Source: Merdivicinus sp050943495 (lineage in GTDB: Bacteria; Bacillota; Clostridia; Oscillospirales; Ruminococcaceae). From it: a stretch of 64,000 bases of DNA. The notes below the pieces were generated by a model that did no database searches, had not been told where the DNA came from, and saw only the letters and a list, made by a program, of their open reading frames with translations. Each line of letters opens with the position of its first letter. Positions within the stretch are counted from its first letter, which is position 1. The DNA is taken from assembly GCA_050943495.1 (NCBI GenBank), contig JBMNPH010000004.1, positions 131,527 through 195,526 on the forward strand, written 5' to 3'. The position numbers and the translations under genes are program-made. Shown in pieces: positions 41,769 to 50,577 of the stretch.

Positions 41769-41806
41769 GCTTGCTGATAGAAAAAGAGGGGAGAATCTTT
41801 CAGACA

Positions 41807-41839
41807 AATAAATTCCCCGCCCGAAAAATTCGGGCGGGG
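41807..41839 (-). terminator. Hairpin terminator after the 45-residue Cys-rich gene
   Basis: Perfect 11-bp stem (41815-41825 with 41829-41839), loop AAA; the trailing minus-strand tract AATTTATTTG is moderately T-rich. Confidence 0.75.
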
Positions 41840-41858
41840 AAAGGGGATTAGGGGAAGA

Positions 41859-41996
41859 TTAGCAGCAGCCGCAATTATTGTTGCAGTCGTTGCATCCGCA
41901 GCTATTACCGCAGCCGCAGTTGTTGCCACCGCAGCAGATGAGGAGAAGGATGATGATGAGGATCCAGCTGCAATTGTTTCCGCCAAAATTGTTCAT
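41859..41996 (-). CDS. Small Cys/Asn/Gly-rich protein with one hydrophobic helix (putative spore protein)
   Basis: A 45-residue protein. After MNNFGGNNCS comes one hydrophobic helix (WILIIILLLI, 11-20), then 25 residues composed of Cys, Gly, Asn and little else; 11 of 45 residues are cysteine. AGGAGG lies nine bases before the ATG and a hairpin terminator follows the stop, so it is a proper transcription unit. A sigma-K-like promoter (42027-42054) suggests expression in the mother cell late in sporulation. The plan (Gly/Asn head, hydrophobic helix, Cys tail) recalls small YjcZ-like sporulation proteins but the family cannot be named. Role in coat cross-linking is inference. Confidence 0.75.
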   Translation of the reverse strand: MNNFGGNNCSWILIIILLLICCGGNNCGCGNSCGCNDCNNNCGCC

Positions 41997-42026
41997 AGAG
42001 ATGAACCTCCTTTGATTGATGTATCC

Positions 42027-42054
42027 TATACTATGAGGAGGCTCAGAAAAGTGT
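42027..42054 (-). promoter_or_regulatory. Sigma-K-like promoter for the small Cys-rich gene
   Basis: Minus strand: AC, 17 bases, CATAGTATA, a full match to the AC-N17-CATANNNTA pattern known for mother-cell sigma-K in Bacillus and Clostridium. About 30 bp upstream of the start codon. No sigma-A boxes are apparent here. Confidence 0.6.
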
Positions 42055-42085
42055 TACGGGGATGCTTATCCCAATTTTTAGGCAG

Positions 42086-42126
42086 CAAAAAGGACGGCAC
42101 CTCTGCCTAATACAGGCTAGCCGTCC
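42086..42126 (-). terminator. Rho-independent terminator after acpP
   Basis: GGACGGC / GCCGTCC stem (42092-42098 with 42120-42126), minus-strand T5 tract at 42091-42087; ends the fatty-acid synthesis transcript. Confidence 0.82.
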
Positions 42127-42146
42127 CCACAATGAAGGAAGAGCTC

Positions 42147-42374
42147 TTATGCGTTCTCTTCAATGTATTTAACGATGTCGCCGACAGTCTTGATGTTTTC
42201 AACCTGATCGTCAGGAATTTCCACACCAAACTCATCTTCAAGAGACATAACAAGGTCAACAATATCCAGGGAATCTGCGCCGAGATCATCGGTAATCGAT
42301 GCCTCCATGCTGACTTTTTCTTCTTCCACATCCAGCTGTTCCACCAGAATGTCGCGGACTTTCTCAAATACCAT
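42147..42374 (-). CDS. acpP: Acyl carrier protein
   Basis: A 75-residue acidic ACP with the 4'-phosphopantetheine attachment Ser35 in DDLGADSLDIVDLVM, the invariant DSL motif. It carries the growing acyl chain for all Fab enzymes in this locus. AAGGAGG precedes the ATG. It is the last gene of the block, after accA, and has its own promoter at 42410-42439, which would allow the high ACP levels cells need. In related species acpP usually sits next to fabH; here it is at the opposite end. Confidence 0.97.
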   Translation of the reverse strand: MVFEKVRDILVEQLDVEEEKVSMEASITDDLGADSLDIVDLVMSLEDEFGVEIPDDQVENIKTVGDIVKYIEENA

Positions 42375-42409
42375 GAGATTTTCCTCCTTCTAAAAATATC
42401 GTTTAATTT

Positions 42410-42439
42410 ATTATAACGCAAAGCGGTTATAATCATCAA
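42410..42439 (-). promoter_or_regulatory. Internal promoter for acpP
   Basis: Minus strand: TTGATG, 18 bases, TATAAT; the -35 box touches the 3' end of accA. Confidence 0.55.
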
Positions 42440-43266
42440 GATTCGTTGAGAGATGAATTGGTAATTTCTTCAAATTCGCCGATTTTTCTGAATTTATTAT
42501 ACCGTGCTTCCAGCAAATTTGCAACACCTTTTTGCATATATTTGCGAATACTTTCCAAAATTGTGTCCGCAATATTTTCGGCCATCAATTGAGGATTGGT
42601 ATGAGCACCTCCCTGCGGTTCGGGGATGATGCCGTCACAAATACCGAATTCAACCAGATCTTCGGCTGTAATGCGAAGTTTTTCTGCTGCTTCCTTTTCC
42701 TTGGAAGGATCTTTCCAGAGGATACTGGCGCATCCACGCGGAGAAATGACGCTGTATACCGCATTCTGCAGCATATAAAGGGCATCACAGACTCCGAGAG
42801 CGAGTGCACCGCCCGAACCGCCTTCTCCCAGTACAATGGAAATAATGGGAGTTTTTAGACGGCTGAATTCCAGCAGATTCCGTGCGATGGCCTCCCCTTG
42901 TCCCCGTTCTTCGGCGGCAATGCCGCAAAATGCACCGGGTGTATCGATAAAGCAGATAACGGGACGATGAAATTTTTCCGCCTGTTTTGCCAGACGGAGA
43001 GCCTTGCGGTATCCTTCCGGATGGGGACAGGCAAAATTCGTGCGCTTATTCTCTTCCAGATCGCGGCCTTTTACCTGGCCGATAACCGTGACCGGAATTC
43101 CGCTGATTTTTCCGATTCCGCCTAAGATTGCCGGGTCATCGCCAAAGCAGCGGTCTCCGTGCATTTCGTAGAATTCATCAAAAATCAGGGGAATGTAATC
43201 ATTGACGGTTGGACGGTTTTTATGGCGGATCAGTTCAATCCGTTCCCATGCAGTTAATTCATTCAT
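42436..43266 (-). CDS. accA: Acetyl-CoA carboxylase carboxyltransferase subunit alpha
   Basis: A 276-residue AccA. With AccD it transfers the carboxyl group from biotin to acetyl-CoA, forming malonyl-CoA. Family segments include FYEMHGDRCFGDDPAI, GQVKGRDLEENKRTNF, IDTPGAFCGIAAEERGQGEA and VLGEGGSGGALALG, the oxyanion-hole region. It lacks the N-terminal extension of the E. coli protein (319 residues), as is usual in Gram-positives. Its start overlaps the end of accD by 8 bp. Confidence 0.96.
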   Translation of the reverse strand: MNELTAWERIELIRHKNRPTVNDYIPLIFDEFYEMHGDRCFGDDPAILGGIGKISGIPVTVIGQVKGRDLEENKRTNFACPHPEGYRKALRLAKQAEKFHRPVICFIDTPGAFCGIAAEERGQGEAIARNLLEFSRLKTPIISIVLGEGGSGGALALGVCDALYMLQNAVYSVISPRGCASILWKDPSKEKEAAEKLRITAEDLVEFGICDGIIPEPQGGAHTNPQLMAENIADTILESIRKYMQKGVANLLEARYNKFRKIGEFEEITNSSLNES

Positions 43267-44137
43267 GGCTGGGTCCCTCCGTCGTATTGAGATGAAGCTT
43301 CAGAAGTTTCGAAATAGTGCGGCGCATATTCACGCGATTCACGATCATATCTACAAAACCATGTTCCAGCAGGAATTCTGCCGACTGAAAATCATCAGGC
43401 AGACGCTGTTTGATGGTATCTTCGATGACTCTGCGTCCTGCAAAGCCCACCAGCACTTTGGGCTCAGCGATAATGATATCACCCAATGAAGCAAAGGAAG
43501 CGGTTACGCCACCTGTGGTGGGATCTGTGAGGACAGTAATGTAAAGCAGTCCGGCATCGGAATGCCGAGCAATGGCGGCAGAGGTTTTGGCCATCTGCAT
43601 GAGGGAAAGGATTCCTTCCTGCATTCGTGCACCACCGGACGCTGCAAACAGGACGACCGGCAGCTGTTTTTGAATGGCATGTTCAAAAGCACGCGCAATT
43701 TTTTCCCCGACGACTGAACCCATGGAGGCCATCATAAAATGAGAGTCCATAATGACAATGACACATTTCCGGGTACGAATGGAACATTCTCCGGTGATGA
43801 CCGCGTCATTCAGTCCGGTAGCCTTGCGGGCGGATTCCAGCTTTTCAGGATATCCCTCAAAATTCAGCGGATTTTTGGAAATAAGATCCGCATCCAGTTC
43901 CACAAAACTGTCCTTATCGACTGTAATCTCCAGACGTTCCCGTGCAGAAATACGGGCATGATAATTACAGGCGGAACAAACCTTCATTGCAGATTTGAAA
44001 TCGTCCATAAACATCACGTTCTGGCAGCGGGGGCATTTGAAGAGCAGATCATTGGGCATATTGGCCCGGACCGGGTTCGTGCTCTTATTATCGTAATCAA
44101 GGCGGGACTTGACCACTTTGAATAAATCTTCCAGCAT
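43259..44137 (-). CDS. accD: Acetyl-CoA carboxylase carboxyltransferase subunit beta
   Basis: A 292-residue AccD with the N-terminal Cys4 zinc ribbon (Cys35, Cys38, Cys54, Cys57: CPRC and CSAC) that binds RNA and DNA in homologues, followed by the crotonase-like fold with ASGGARMQEGILSLMQMAK and PTTGGVTASFASLGD. Forms the alpha2beta2 carboxyltransferase with AccA. It follows accC by 40 bp and overlaps accA. Confidence 0.96.
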   Translation of the reverse strand: MLEDLFKVVKSRLDYDNKSTNPVRANMPNDLLFKCPRCQNVMFMDDFKSAMKVCSACNYHARISARERLEITVDKDSFVELDADLISKNPLNFEGYPEKLESARKATGLNDAVITGECSIRTRKCVIVIMDSHFMMASMGSVVGEKIARAFEHAIQKQLPVVLFAASGGARMQEGILSLMQMAKTSAAIARHSDAGLLYITVLTDPTTGGVTASFASLGDIIIAEPKVLVGFAGRRVIEDTIKQRLPDDFQSAEFLLEHGFVDMIVNRVNMRRTISKLLKLHLNTTEGPSHE

Positions 44138-44177
44138 AAAAATTCCTCAGGCCTTTCCAAGAAATTAGGATCCCCGG

Positions 44178-45533
44178 TCAAGGTTTCGCGGGAAAAAGAT
44201 CCTTGCGCCGGTTCAGAAAGCCGATGTCATAGCGGGCAGCTTCCACATCGCTGTCTTTAATCAAGTTTAACTGAAAATCGATGTTGGTGTCAACCCCTTC
44301 GACCAAAAATTCTGCCAATGCCCACTTCATTTTCATCAGCGCTTCGGCGCGGGTGGGAGCATAGACAATCAGCTTGGCGATCATACTGTCATAATAAGGG
44401 GGGATTTCGCAGCCTTGGTACATAGCGGAATCGATCCGAATACCAGGGCCACCCGGCATGTGCAGGCTAACGATTTTTCCTGGACAAGGCCGGAAATCCA
44501 GCGCAGGATTTTCCGCATTGACCCGGCATTCAATCGCATGGCCGGTCATACGAATTTCTTCCTGCTTGACCGAAAGCGGTTCACCTGCCGCAATGCGGAG
44601 CTGGGATTTTACCAGATCAATGCCCGTGACCTGTTCGGTGATGGGATGTTCCACCTGAATCCGGGTATTCATCTCCATAAAGTAAAAATTTTCACCCGAA
44701 AGCAGGAATTCGATGGTGCCGACATTGCGGTATCCACAAGCGGCAGCCGCCTTTTTAGCAGCCTCTCCCATCCGGTCACGGAGGGCAGGAGTCAGAATCG
44801 GACAGGGACATTCCTCGATCATTTTCTGGTTTCGGCGCTGCAGAGAGCAGTCGCGTTCACCCAGATGGACAATATTCCCGTAATTATCTGCCATAATCTG
44901 AATCTCTACATGGCGGGGATCGACAATGAATTTTTCAAGATAAATGCCATCGTTGCCGAAGAAACTTTTTGCTTCCTGTTTGGCGGTGAGAATGGCACTT
45001 TCAAGCTGTGATTCATTATCAACCTTGCGGATTCCGCGTCCGCCGCCGCCGGCAGAAGCCTTGACCATAACGGGATAGCCAATTTCTGCAGCAATCTGTT
45101 TGGCTTCTTCCAGCGAGGAAATCTCACCGTCTGAGCCGGGCACAACCGGAACGCCGGCAGCTTTCATCGTTGCTTTGGCCTCCGCCTTGTCACCCATCTG
45201 ATCCATCGCGGAGGGAGGCGGTCCGATAAAGGTGATGCCGCATTTTTCGCACATCCGTGCAAAGTTTGCATTTTCCGAGAGAAATCCGAATCCCGGATGA
45301 ATTGCTTCAGCGCCCGTGAGTTCACAGGCGGCAAGAATAGACTTAATATTGAGATAGCTGTCAGAAGTTTTGGCAGGGCCAATACAGATTGCTTCGTCGG
45401 CGATTTGAGCATGCAGAGCAGAGCGATCCGCTTCTGAGAAAACGGCAACCGTTGCGATGCCGAGTTCCCGACAGGCGCGGATGATGCGAACGGCAATTTC
45501 ACCGCGGTTCGCGATTAAAACTTTACGAAACAT
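44178..45533 (-). CDS. accC: Biotin carboxylase subunit of acetyl-CoA carboxylase
   Basis: A 451-residue ATP-grasp enzyme that carboxylates biotin on AccB with bicarbonate and ATP. Signatures: FRKVLIANRGEIAVRIIRA, the glycine-rich loop SAGGGGRGIRKV, EKFIVDPRHVEIQIM, and EMNTRIQVEHPITEQVTG. Length is standard. ATG at 45533 follows GGGAG by ten bases; the GTG at 45542 is too near the site. It starts just after the fabZ stop codon. Confidence 0.96.
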   Translation of the reverse strand: MFRKVLIANRGEIAVRIIRACRELGIATVAVFSEADRSALHAQIADEAICIGPAKTSDSYLNIKSILAACELTGAEAIHPGFGFLSENANFARMCEKCGITFIGPPPSAMDQMGDKAEAKATMKAAGVPVVPGSDGEISSLEEAKQIAAEIGYPVMVKASAGGGGRGIRKVDNESQLESAILTAKQEAKSFFGNDGIYLEKFIVDPRHVEIQIMADNYGNIVHLGERDCSLQRRNQKMIEECPCPILTPALRDRMGEAAKKAAAACGYRNVGTIEFLLSGENFYFMEMNTRIQVEHPITEQVTGIDLVKSQLRIAAGEPLSVKQEEIRMTGHAIECRVNAENPALDFRPCPGKIVSLHMPGGPGIRIDSAMYQGCEIPPYYDSMIAKLIVYAPTRAEALMKMKWALAEFLVEGVDTNIDFQLNLIKDSDVEAARYDIGFLNRRKDLFPAKP

Positions 45534-45538
45534 GGATG

Positions 45539-45970
45539 TCACGCTCCCAAAACCGAAGAGAATTCGGCAGTGGCGATTTTTTTGCCGTCTACCGTAGCGG
45601 TACCTTTGCAGAAGCTGACGCCGTGTACGGTTTTGATGACCTCGACTTCGAGAGTCAGCGTGTCGCCAGGACCGGCTTTGCCCCGGAAACGAGCCTTATC
45701 AATACCGGCAAAGAATGCAATTTTTCCTTTGTTTTCCGGCAGACAGAGCGCACAGACGGCTCCGGTCTGGGCGAGCATTTCGATGGTGAGAACGCCAGGC
45801 TGAACCGGTTCCTGCGGGAAATGCCCTTTGAACCAGAACTCATCCGGTTTGAGATATTTTTTGGCAACTGCACGGACCCCGGGCTCCAGTTCCACAACCT
45901 CATCAATCAGCAGAAAAGGGTCGCGGTGAGGGATAATTTCTTTGATCTGTTCCAGATTCAGGACGGACAT
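45539..45970 (-). CDS. fabZ: 3-hydroxyacyl-ACP dehydratase FabZ
   Basis: A 143-residue hot-dog-fold dehydratase that removes water from beta-hydroxyacyl-ACP. Catalytic His50 is in FKGHFPQEPVQPGV and Glu64 in IEMLAQTGA; HRDPFLLIDEVVELEPG is the conserved N-terminal stretch. ATG at 45970 has AAAGGGG eight bases upstream; a longer frame from 45994 overlaps accB and lacks a site. No fabA/fabM/fabN companion for unsaturated fatty acids is seen. Confidence 0.96.
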   Translation of the reverse strand: MSVLNLEQIKEIIPHRDPFLLIDEVVELEPGVRAVAKKYLKPDEFWFKGHFPQEPVQPGVLTIEMLAQTGAVCALCLPENKGKIAFFAGIDKARFRGKAGPGDTLTLEVEVIKTVHGVSFCKGTATVDGKKIATAEFSSVLGA

Positions 45971-45986
45971 GGATAATACCCCTTTC

Positions 45987-46433
45987 TCATTCAATAATCA
46001 GGATCGGCTGGCCGTATTCGACCGGCTGCCCGTCCTGTACCAGAATTTTCTTGACTTTTCCGTCAAATTCACTCTGAATTTCATTCATCAGCTTCATAGA
46101 TTCAATGATGAAAAGCACATCACCTTTTTTAACCGTTTTTCCTTCGCTGACAAAGGGCGCTTTATCAGGGGAGGGGGCGGCATAGAAAGTGCCCACAATA
46201 GGTGATTTAACAATATTGCCGGAAACTTCTTCCTTTTTAGGGGCGGGAACCGGTGCGGCAGCAGGGATTGCGGCAACAGCAGCCGTTTCTCCCTGCACAA
46301 TGATTTCCTTCTGTTCTGCTTTCAGCGAGAGTTCGAAGTCGCCATCCTTGATCTGGACAGCCGTAAGGCCAGTATCAGCCATTTTTTCCATCAATTCCTT
46401 GATTTCCGAAACGGTCAGTTTCAATTCGGACAT
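45987..46433 (-). CDS. accB: Biotin carboxyl carrier protein of acetyl-CoA carboxylase
   Basis: A 148-residue BCCP. N-terminal helix region binding AccC, Ala/Pro-rich linker (about 50-70), and C-terminal biotinyl domain with the target Lys114 in IIESMKLMNE and the thumb loop region SPIVGTFYAAPSPDKAPFV, typical of bacterial BCCP. Ser in ESMKL replaces the more common Ala. ATG at 46433 follows AGGAAG by eight bases. Confidence 0.96.
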   Translation of the reverse strand: MSELKLTVSEIKELMEKMADTGLTAVQIKDGDFELSLKAEQKEIIVQGETAAVAAIPAAAPVPAPKKEEVSGNIVKSPIVGTFYAAPSPDKAPFVSEGKTVKKGDVLFIIESMKLMNEIQSEFDGKVKKILVQDGQPVEYGQPILIIE

Positions 46434-46454
46434 GGGAAACACTTCCTTTCGGGA

Positions 46455-47690
46455 TTAGTCCTGATATTTTTTCAGGCAGAGAGTGGCGTTATGGCCGCCG
46501 AATCCAAGCGAATTGGAGAGGGCAACCCGAATATCCGCTTTGCGGGGGCCTTCCGGGACGCAGTCAAGATCGCAGTCCTCATCGGGGACTTTGTAACCGA
46601 GCGTCTGAGGGATCACGCCGTTTTCCAGAGAAAGCGCTGTGATAATTGCTTCTACTGCACCTGCAGCGCCGAGCATATGGCCGGTCATGGATTTGGTGGA
46701 AGATACCGCGACTTTGGCGGCATGTTCGCCTAATGCTTTCTTAATCGCGATCGTTTCATAACGCTCATTGATCGGAGTGGAAGTACCATGTGCATTGATG
46801 TAATCGACATCTTCTGCGGAGAGACCGCCTTCCTCAAAGGAAAGCTGCATTGCTTTGGCAGCTGCATCTCCTTCCGGAGAAGGGCTGGTGATATGATAGG
46901 CATCACCGGTTGCACCATATCCGACAATTTCTGCATAAATATGTGCACCGCGTGCCTTAGCATGTTCAAGTTCTTCCAGAACAAGCATACCGGCACCTTC
47001 GCCCATGACAAAGCCGCAACGTTCCTTATCGAAGGGAATGGAAGCGCGATCCGGATCCGATGATGTACAGAGGGCACCCATGTTGTTGAATCCTGCTGTT
47101 GCGAATTTGGTGATCGAAGCCTCAGCGCCGCCGGTAATGCAGGCGTCCAAATAACCATGCTTAATCTGGCGGAAAGCTTCACCTACTGCATGGGAGGAAG
47201 TCGCACAGGCAGTGACCGGTGCAAAGTTTGCTCCCTTGAAGCCGGTGCGGATCGAGATCATGCCGGCAGCCATATTGCTGATGAGCATGGGAATGAAGAA
47301 AACGGAAACCCGTTTGCTGCCCTTCTGCTCGAATTTGGTGTGTTCTTCTTCAAAGGTCTGGATGCCGCCGATACCGCTGCCGACAATAACGCCGACCCGG
47401 TAAGGATCCAAATCCTTCAGATCACTGCCGCAGTTTTCCAGCGCCTGATGAGCGGCACACAATGCATACTGACAGTATAGGTCCGTACGGCGCTGCTCCT
47501 TTTTATCCACAACTGGTGCTGGGTCGAAATTCTTGACCATGGCAGCCAGCTTGACTTCGATATCCGAAGTATCAAAACGGTCAATTTCCGAAATTCCATG
47601 TTTGCCAGCCAGAAGATTTTCCCACATTGTCGGGACGTCGTTTCCGATTGGAGTAATCGCGCCGATTCCCGTGATGACAACTCGTTTCAT
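46455..47690 (-). CDS. fabF: 3-oxoacyl-ACP synthase II (FabF)
   Basis: A 411-residue condensing enzyme extending acyl-ACP with malonyl-ACP. The Cys-His-His triad is present: Cys162 in VTACATSSHAVG, the histidine in INAHGTSTPINE and that in STKSMTGHMLGAAG. N-terminus KRVVITGIGAITPIGND is typical; ATG 47690 is used rather than an earlier ATG at 47708. Catalyses elongation in the block; a separate FabB is not present. Confidence 0.96.
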   Translation of the reverse strand: MKRVVITGIGAITPIGNDVPTMWENLLAGKHGISEIDRFDTSDIEVKLAAMVKNFDPAPVVDKKEQRRTDLYCQYALCAAHQALENCGSDLKDLDPYRVGVIVGSGIGGIQTFEEEHTKFEQKGSKRVSVFFIPMLISNMAAGMISIRTGFKGANFAPVTACATSSHAVGEAFRQIKHGYLDACITGGAEASITKFATAGFNNMGALCTSSDPDRASIPFDKERCGFVMGEGAGMLVLEELEHAKARGAHIYAEIVGYGATGDAYHITSPSPEGDAAAKAMQLSFEEGGLSAEDVDYINAHGTSTPINERYETIAIKKALGEHAAKVAVSSTKSMTGHMLGAAGAVEAIITALSLENGVIPQTLGYKVPDEDCDLDCVPEGPRKADIRVALSNSLGFGGHNATLCLKKYQD

Positions 47691-47707
47691 GTATTTTGAT
47701 TCCTCCA

Positions 47708-48451
47708 TTACATCGACATACAGCCGGATACTTCCAGAACCTGTCCGGTCACATAGGAAGCCCGATCCGACGCGAAGAATGCGACGGCATTGGCAATATC
47801 CTCGGGTTGTCCGAAGCGCTTGAGCGCAATATTCTGGATAATCGCTTCTTTGTATTTTTCATCCAGCACATCGGTCATTGGAGTCTGGATGAAGCCGGGA
47901 GCAACGGCATTGACGGTAATTCCGCGGCCGCCCAGTTCCTTGGCAGCCGTTTTGGTCATGCCGATAATGCCAGCTTTGGCAGCAGAGTAGTTCATCTGCC
48001 CCGCATTGCCGTACAGTCCGGCAACAGAGGAAATATTGATAATCCGTCCGCTGCGCTGGCGAATCATGACGCCGCTGACATGGCGCATCATGTTGAAAAC
48101 GGATTTGTAGTTCACATTGGTAACGATATCGAATTGCTCTTCACTCATGCGAGCAAGCAGGCCGTCGCGGGTGATACCGGCATTGTTGACGAGAACATCA
48201 ATGCTGCCGAAACGTTCTTTGACTGCTTTGGTCATTGCTTCGCAAGCTGCAAAATCCGAAACATCGCAAAGAAAGCATTCTGCTTCCACACCAAATGCAC
48301 GGCAAGCTTCCGCCGTCTGTTTTCCGCCATTTTCAAGTTCCTGTTCACCGCGGCAGTTGATGGCAACATTAAAGCCATCTGCGGCGAGAGTTTTCGCAAT
48401 GCAGGCGCCGATTCCCTGAGAAGCGCCCGTAATCAGTGCAGTTTTTGCCAT
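47708..48451 (-). CDS. fabG: 3-oxoacyl-ACP reductase FabG
   Basis: A 247-residue short-chain dehydrogenase that uses NADPH to reduce 3-oxoacyl-ACP. Cofactor loop TGASQGIGACIAKTL near the N-terminus, NNAGITRDGLLARM, and the catalytic set Ser in INISSVAGLYGNAGQ followed by YSAAKAG. Standard FabG length. ATG at 48451 has AAAGG nine bases upstream; ATG 48460 would be in the site. Confidence 0.96.
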   Translation of the reverse strand: MAKTALITGASQGIGACIAKTLAADGFNVAINCRGEQELENGGKQTAEACRAFGVEAECFLCDVSDFAACEAMTKAVKERFGSIDVLVNNAGITRDGLLARMSEEQFDIVTNVNYKSVFNMMRHVSGVMIRQRSGRIINISSVAGLYGNAGQMNYSAAKAGIIGMTKTAAKELGGRGITVNAVAPGFIQTPMTDVLDEKYKEAIIQNIALKRFGQPEDIANAVAFFASDRASYVTGQVLEVSGCMSM

Positions 48452-48493
48452 AACAAACATCCTTTCCGAGGAAAAAGTATATCCAAAAATCGA

Positions 48494-49447
48494 TCATTCG
48501 TCAAGATTTATCGCAGACGCTTTTGTTTTGAGCAATTCTTCGGCCTGCTCAAAGATATCTGTAACAATTTTGGCACATGGGCGGATTTCCGTCACCATAC
48601 CGGCAATCTGACCAGCCATAAAGCTTCCGTTTTCTAAATCGCCTTCTTTTGCAGCGCGGCGCAGAGATCCGATGGTGAGTTCTTCGATTTCTTCAAAAGT
48701 GGCACCAGCGCGCTCTTTTTCGATCACCTTTTTCGTGTAACGGTTTTTAATCTGACGTACAGCCGCACCGCCGCAGATCTGACCAGTTACAGCGGAATCT
48801 GTATCCTTTGCTTTGAGTACAAGATCTTTGTAGTTTGGATGAATCTGACATTCTTCCGAAGCAAGAAAGACTGTTCCCATTTGAACACCTTCCGCACCCA
48901 GCATCATGACTGCGGCGAGTCCTCTTCCATCGGCGATGCCGCCAGCTGCAATGACAGGAATAGACACTGCATCCACAACCTGTGGTACCAGACACATAGT
49001 GGTCGTTTGTCCGATATGACCGCCGGATTCACATCCTTCTGCAATGACAGCATCTGCACCGGCCCGTTCCATTCTCCTGGCGAGAGCGACGGACGGAACA
49101 ACCGGGATCACCTTAATACCAGCAGCTTTCCAGCTTTCCATATATTTTCCAGGATTTCCAGCACCGGTTGTCACAACAGCGACGCCTTCTTCTACTACAA
49201 TTTTTGCGAGATCATCCGCATTGGGACTCATCAACATGATGTTTACACCAAAAGGCTTGTCCGTTAATTTTTTCGCTTTGCGAATTTCTTCGCGGATTAC
49301 TTCTGCAGGTGCAGAACCGCCGGCAATCAGGCCCACGCCGCCTGCGTTGGAAACCGCTGCGGCGAGCGTGGACTCCGCCACCCAAGCCATACCGCCTTGT
49401 AAAACCGGGTATTGGACACCCAGCAGTTCCGTAATTCTGGTTTTCAT
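48494..49447 (-). CDS. fabK: Enoyl-ACP reductase II (FabK, flavoprotein)
   Basis: A 317-residue FMN enzyme of the nitronate-monooxygenase fold that catalyses the last reductive step of the elongation cycle; FabK replaces FabI in many Clostridia and streptococci. Characteristic stretches are VLQGGMAWVAESTLAAAVSN, GVNIMLMSPNADDL, VIAEGCESGGHIGQ and IAAGGIADGRGLAAVMMLGA (FMN phosphate binding). Position between fabH and fabG confirms the role. No fabI or fabL is in the window. Confidence 0.95.
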   Translation of the reverse strand: MKTRITELLGVQYPVLQGGMAWVAESTLAAAVSNAGGVGLIAGGSAPAEVIREEIRKAKKLTDKPFGVNIMLMSPNADDLAKIVVEEGVAVVTTGAGNPGKYMESWKAAGIKVIPVVPSVALARRMERAGADAVIAEGCESGGHIGQTTTMCLVPQVVDAVSIPVIAAGGIADGRGLAAVMMLGAEGVQMGTVFLASEECQIHPNYKDLVLKAKDTDSAVTGQICGGAAVRQIKNRYTKKVIEKERAGATFEEIEELTIGSLRRAAKEGDLENGSFMAGQIAGMVTEIRPCAKIVTDIFEQAEELLKTKASAINLDE

Positions 49448-49470
49448 TTTCTATTCTTCCTTTCCTTCCA

Positions 49471-50454
49471 TCAATATTCAAAAATTGCGCTGCCATATAC
49501 CAGTCCTGCGCCGAATCCAACCAGACAAATTGTTTGACCTTTTTGGATTCTTCCGTCGCGGATGGCTTCGTCTAGCGCAATGGGAATGCAGGCAGAAGAG
49601 GTGTTAGCACGTTCTGCAATATTGCAGATAGTTTTTTCCATTGGGAATTTCAATGCGGAATTTGCAGTCTGAATAATTCGGATATTTGCCTGATGCGGAA
49701 TCAGCCAGTCAATTTGATCTAACGCAATTCCATATTTTTCACAAACTTCCCGTACGGCTTTTGGCATCGCAGTTACTGCAAATTTATATACTTTATGTCC
49801 GTCCATATATAGTATTTCCGGTTTGGATTCTATAAAACCATCACAGGATTGTGTAGAACGGGTCTGAACAAAGGGTACACTGTTTTCTTTGTGTCGAGCA
49901 AATAAGGTGCACGCACCAGTGCCATCCGTGCCTAAAACTGAGGCAAATGGTCTGTCAGATGGACCTAAAATGACTGCACCAGCACCATCACCGAAGAGGA
50001 CGCAGGTGGAACGATCGGTATAATCCGTAATCTGTGACAGTTTTTCTGAAGAAATGACCATAATTCGGCGCATGCCGTTTTGTAAATAGAGATGTGCCAC
50101 ATCCAATCCAAATACAAATCCGGCACAGGCGGCGTTAATGTCGAATGCAATGGCAGAGGAAGCGCCAATTTTTCCCTGTACAATGCACGCCAGAGAAGGT
50201 GTATAATAATCGGAGGTGACGGTTGTGCAGAGAATCATGTCCAGATCCTCTGCGGATAAACCAGCATTTTCCAGTGCGCGTTGTGCCGCCTGGACAGCCA
50301 TCTCAAAATTGGCGCCATCGTGCAGATGACGGCGTTTGATTCCGGAATGTTTTACAATCCATTCATCTGATGTCTCAACATATTGGGTAAACTCTTCGTT
50401 TTCCACAATCCGTTCCGGTACAAAGGAACCGGTTCCCAGAATTTGAATGCCCAT
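49471..50454 (-). CDS. fabH: 3-oxoacyl-ACP synthase III (FabH)
   Basis: A 327-residue initiating condensing enzyme joining acetyl- or branched acyl-CoA with malonyl-ACP. Cys110 in DINAACAGFVFG, the histidine in IPHQANIRII and the asparagine in RANTSSACIPIAL complete the catalytic triad. ATG 50454 follows AAAGGAAG by five to six bases. First gene of the fatty-acid operon; promoter at 50578-50606. Confidence 0.96.
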   Translation of the reverse strand: MGIQILGTGSFVPERIVENEEFTQYVETSDEWIVKHSGIKRRHLHDGANFEMAVQAAQRALENAGLSAEDLDMILCTTVTSDYYTPSLACIVQGKIGASSAIAFDINAACAGFVFGLDVAHLYLQNGMRRIMVISSEKLSQITDYTDRSTCVLFGDGAGAVILGPSDRPFASVLGTDGTGACTLFARHKENSVPFVQTRSTQSCDGFIESKPEILYMDGHKVYKFAVTAMPKAVREVCEKYGIALDQIDWLIPHQANIRIIQTANSALKFPMEKTICNIAERANTSSACIPIALDEAIRDGRIQKGQTICLVGFGAGLVYGSAIFEY

Positions 50455-50577
50455 TTTTTCTTCCTTTCTACTATCCATCATTCCGCGCATTCTTGAAAAA
50501 CACTTGCAAAAACAGCGTAGATTTGTTATATTGAAAAGAGAGACGTTTGCAGGCGCAGCGTCTCCATACCTGATATT

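Noticed and set aside
41756..41986. A 76-codon Ala/Ser-rich frame on the minus strand
   Set aside because: No ribosome site; it runs through a terminator hairpin. The 45-codon frame 41859-41996 has promoter, ribosome site and terminator.
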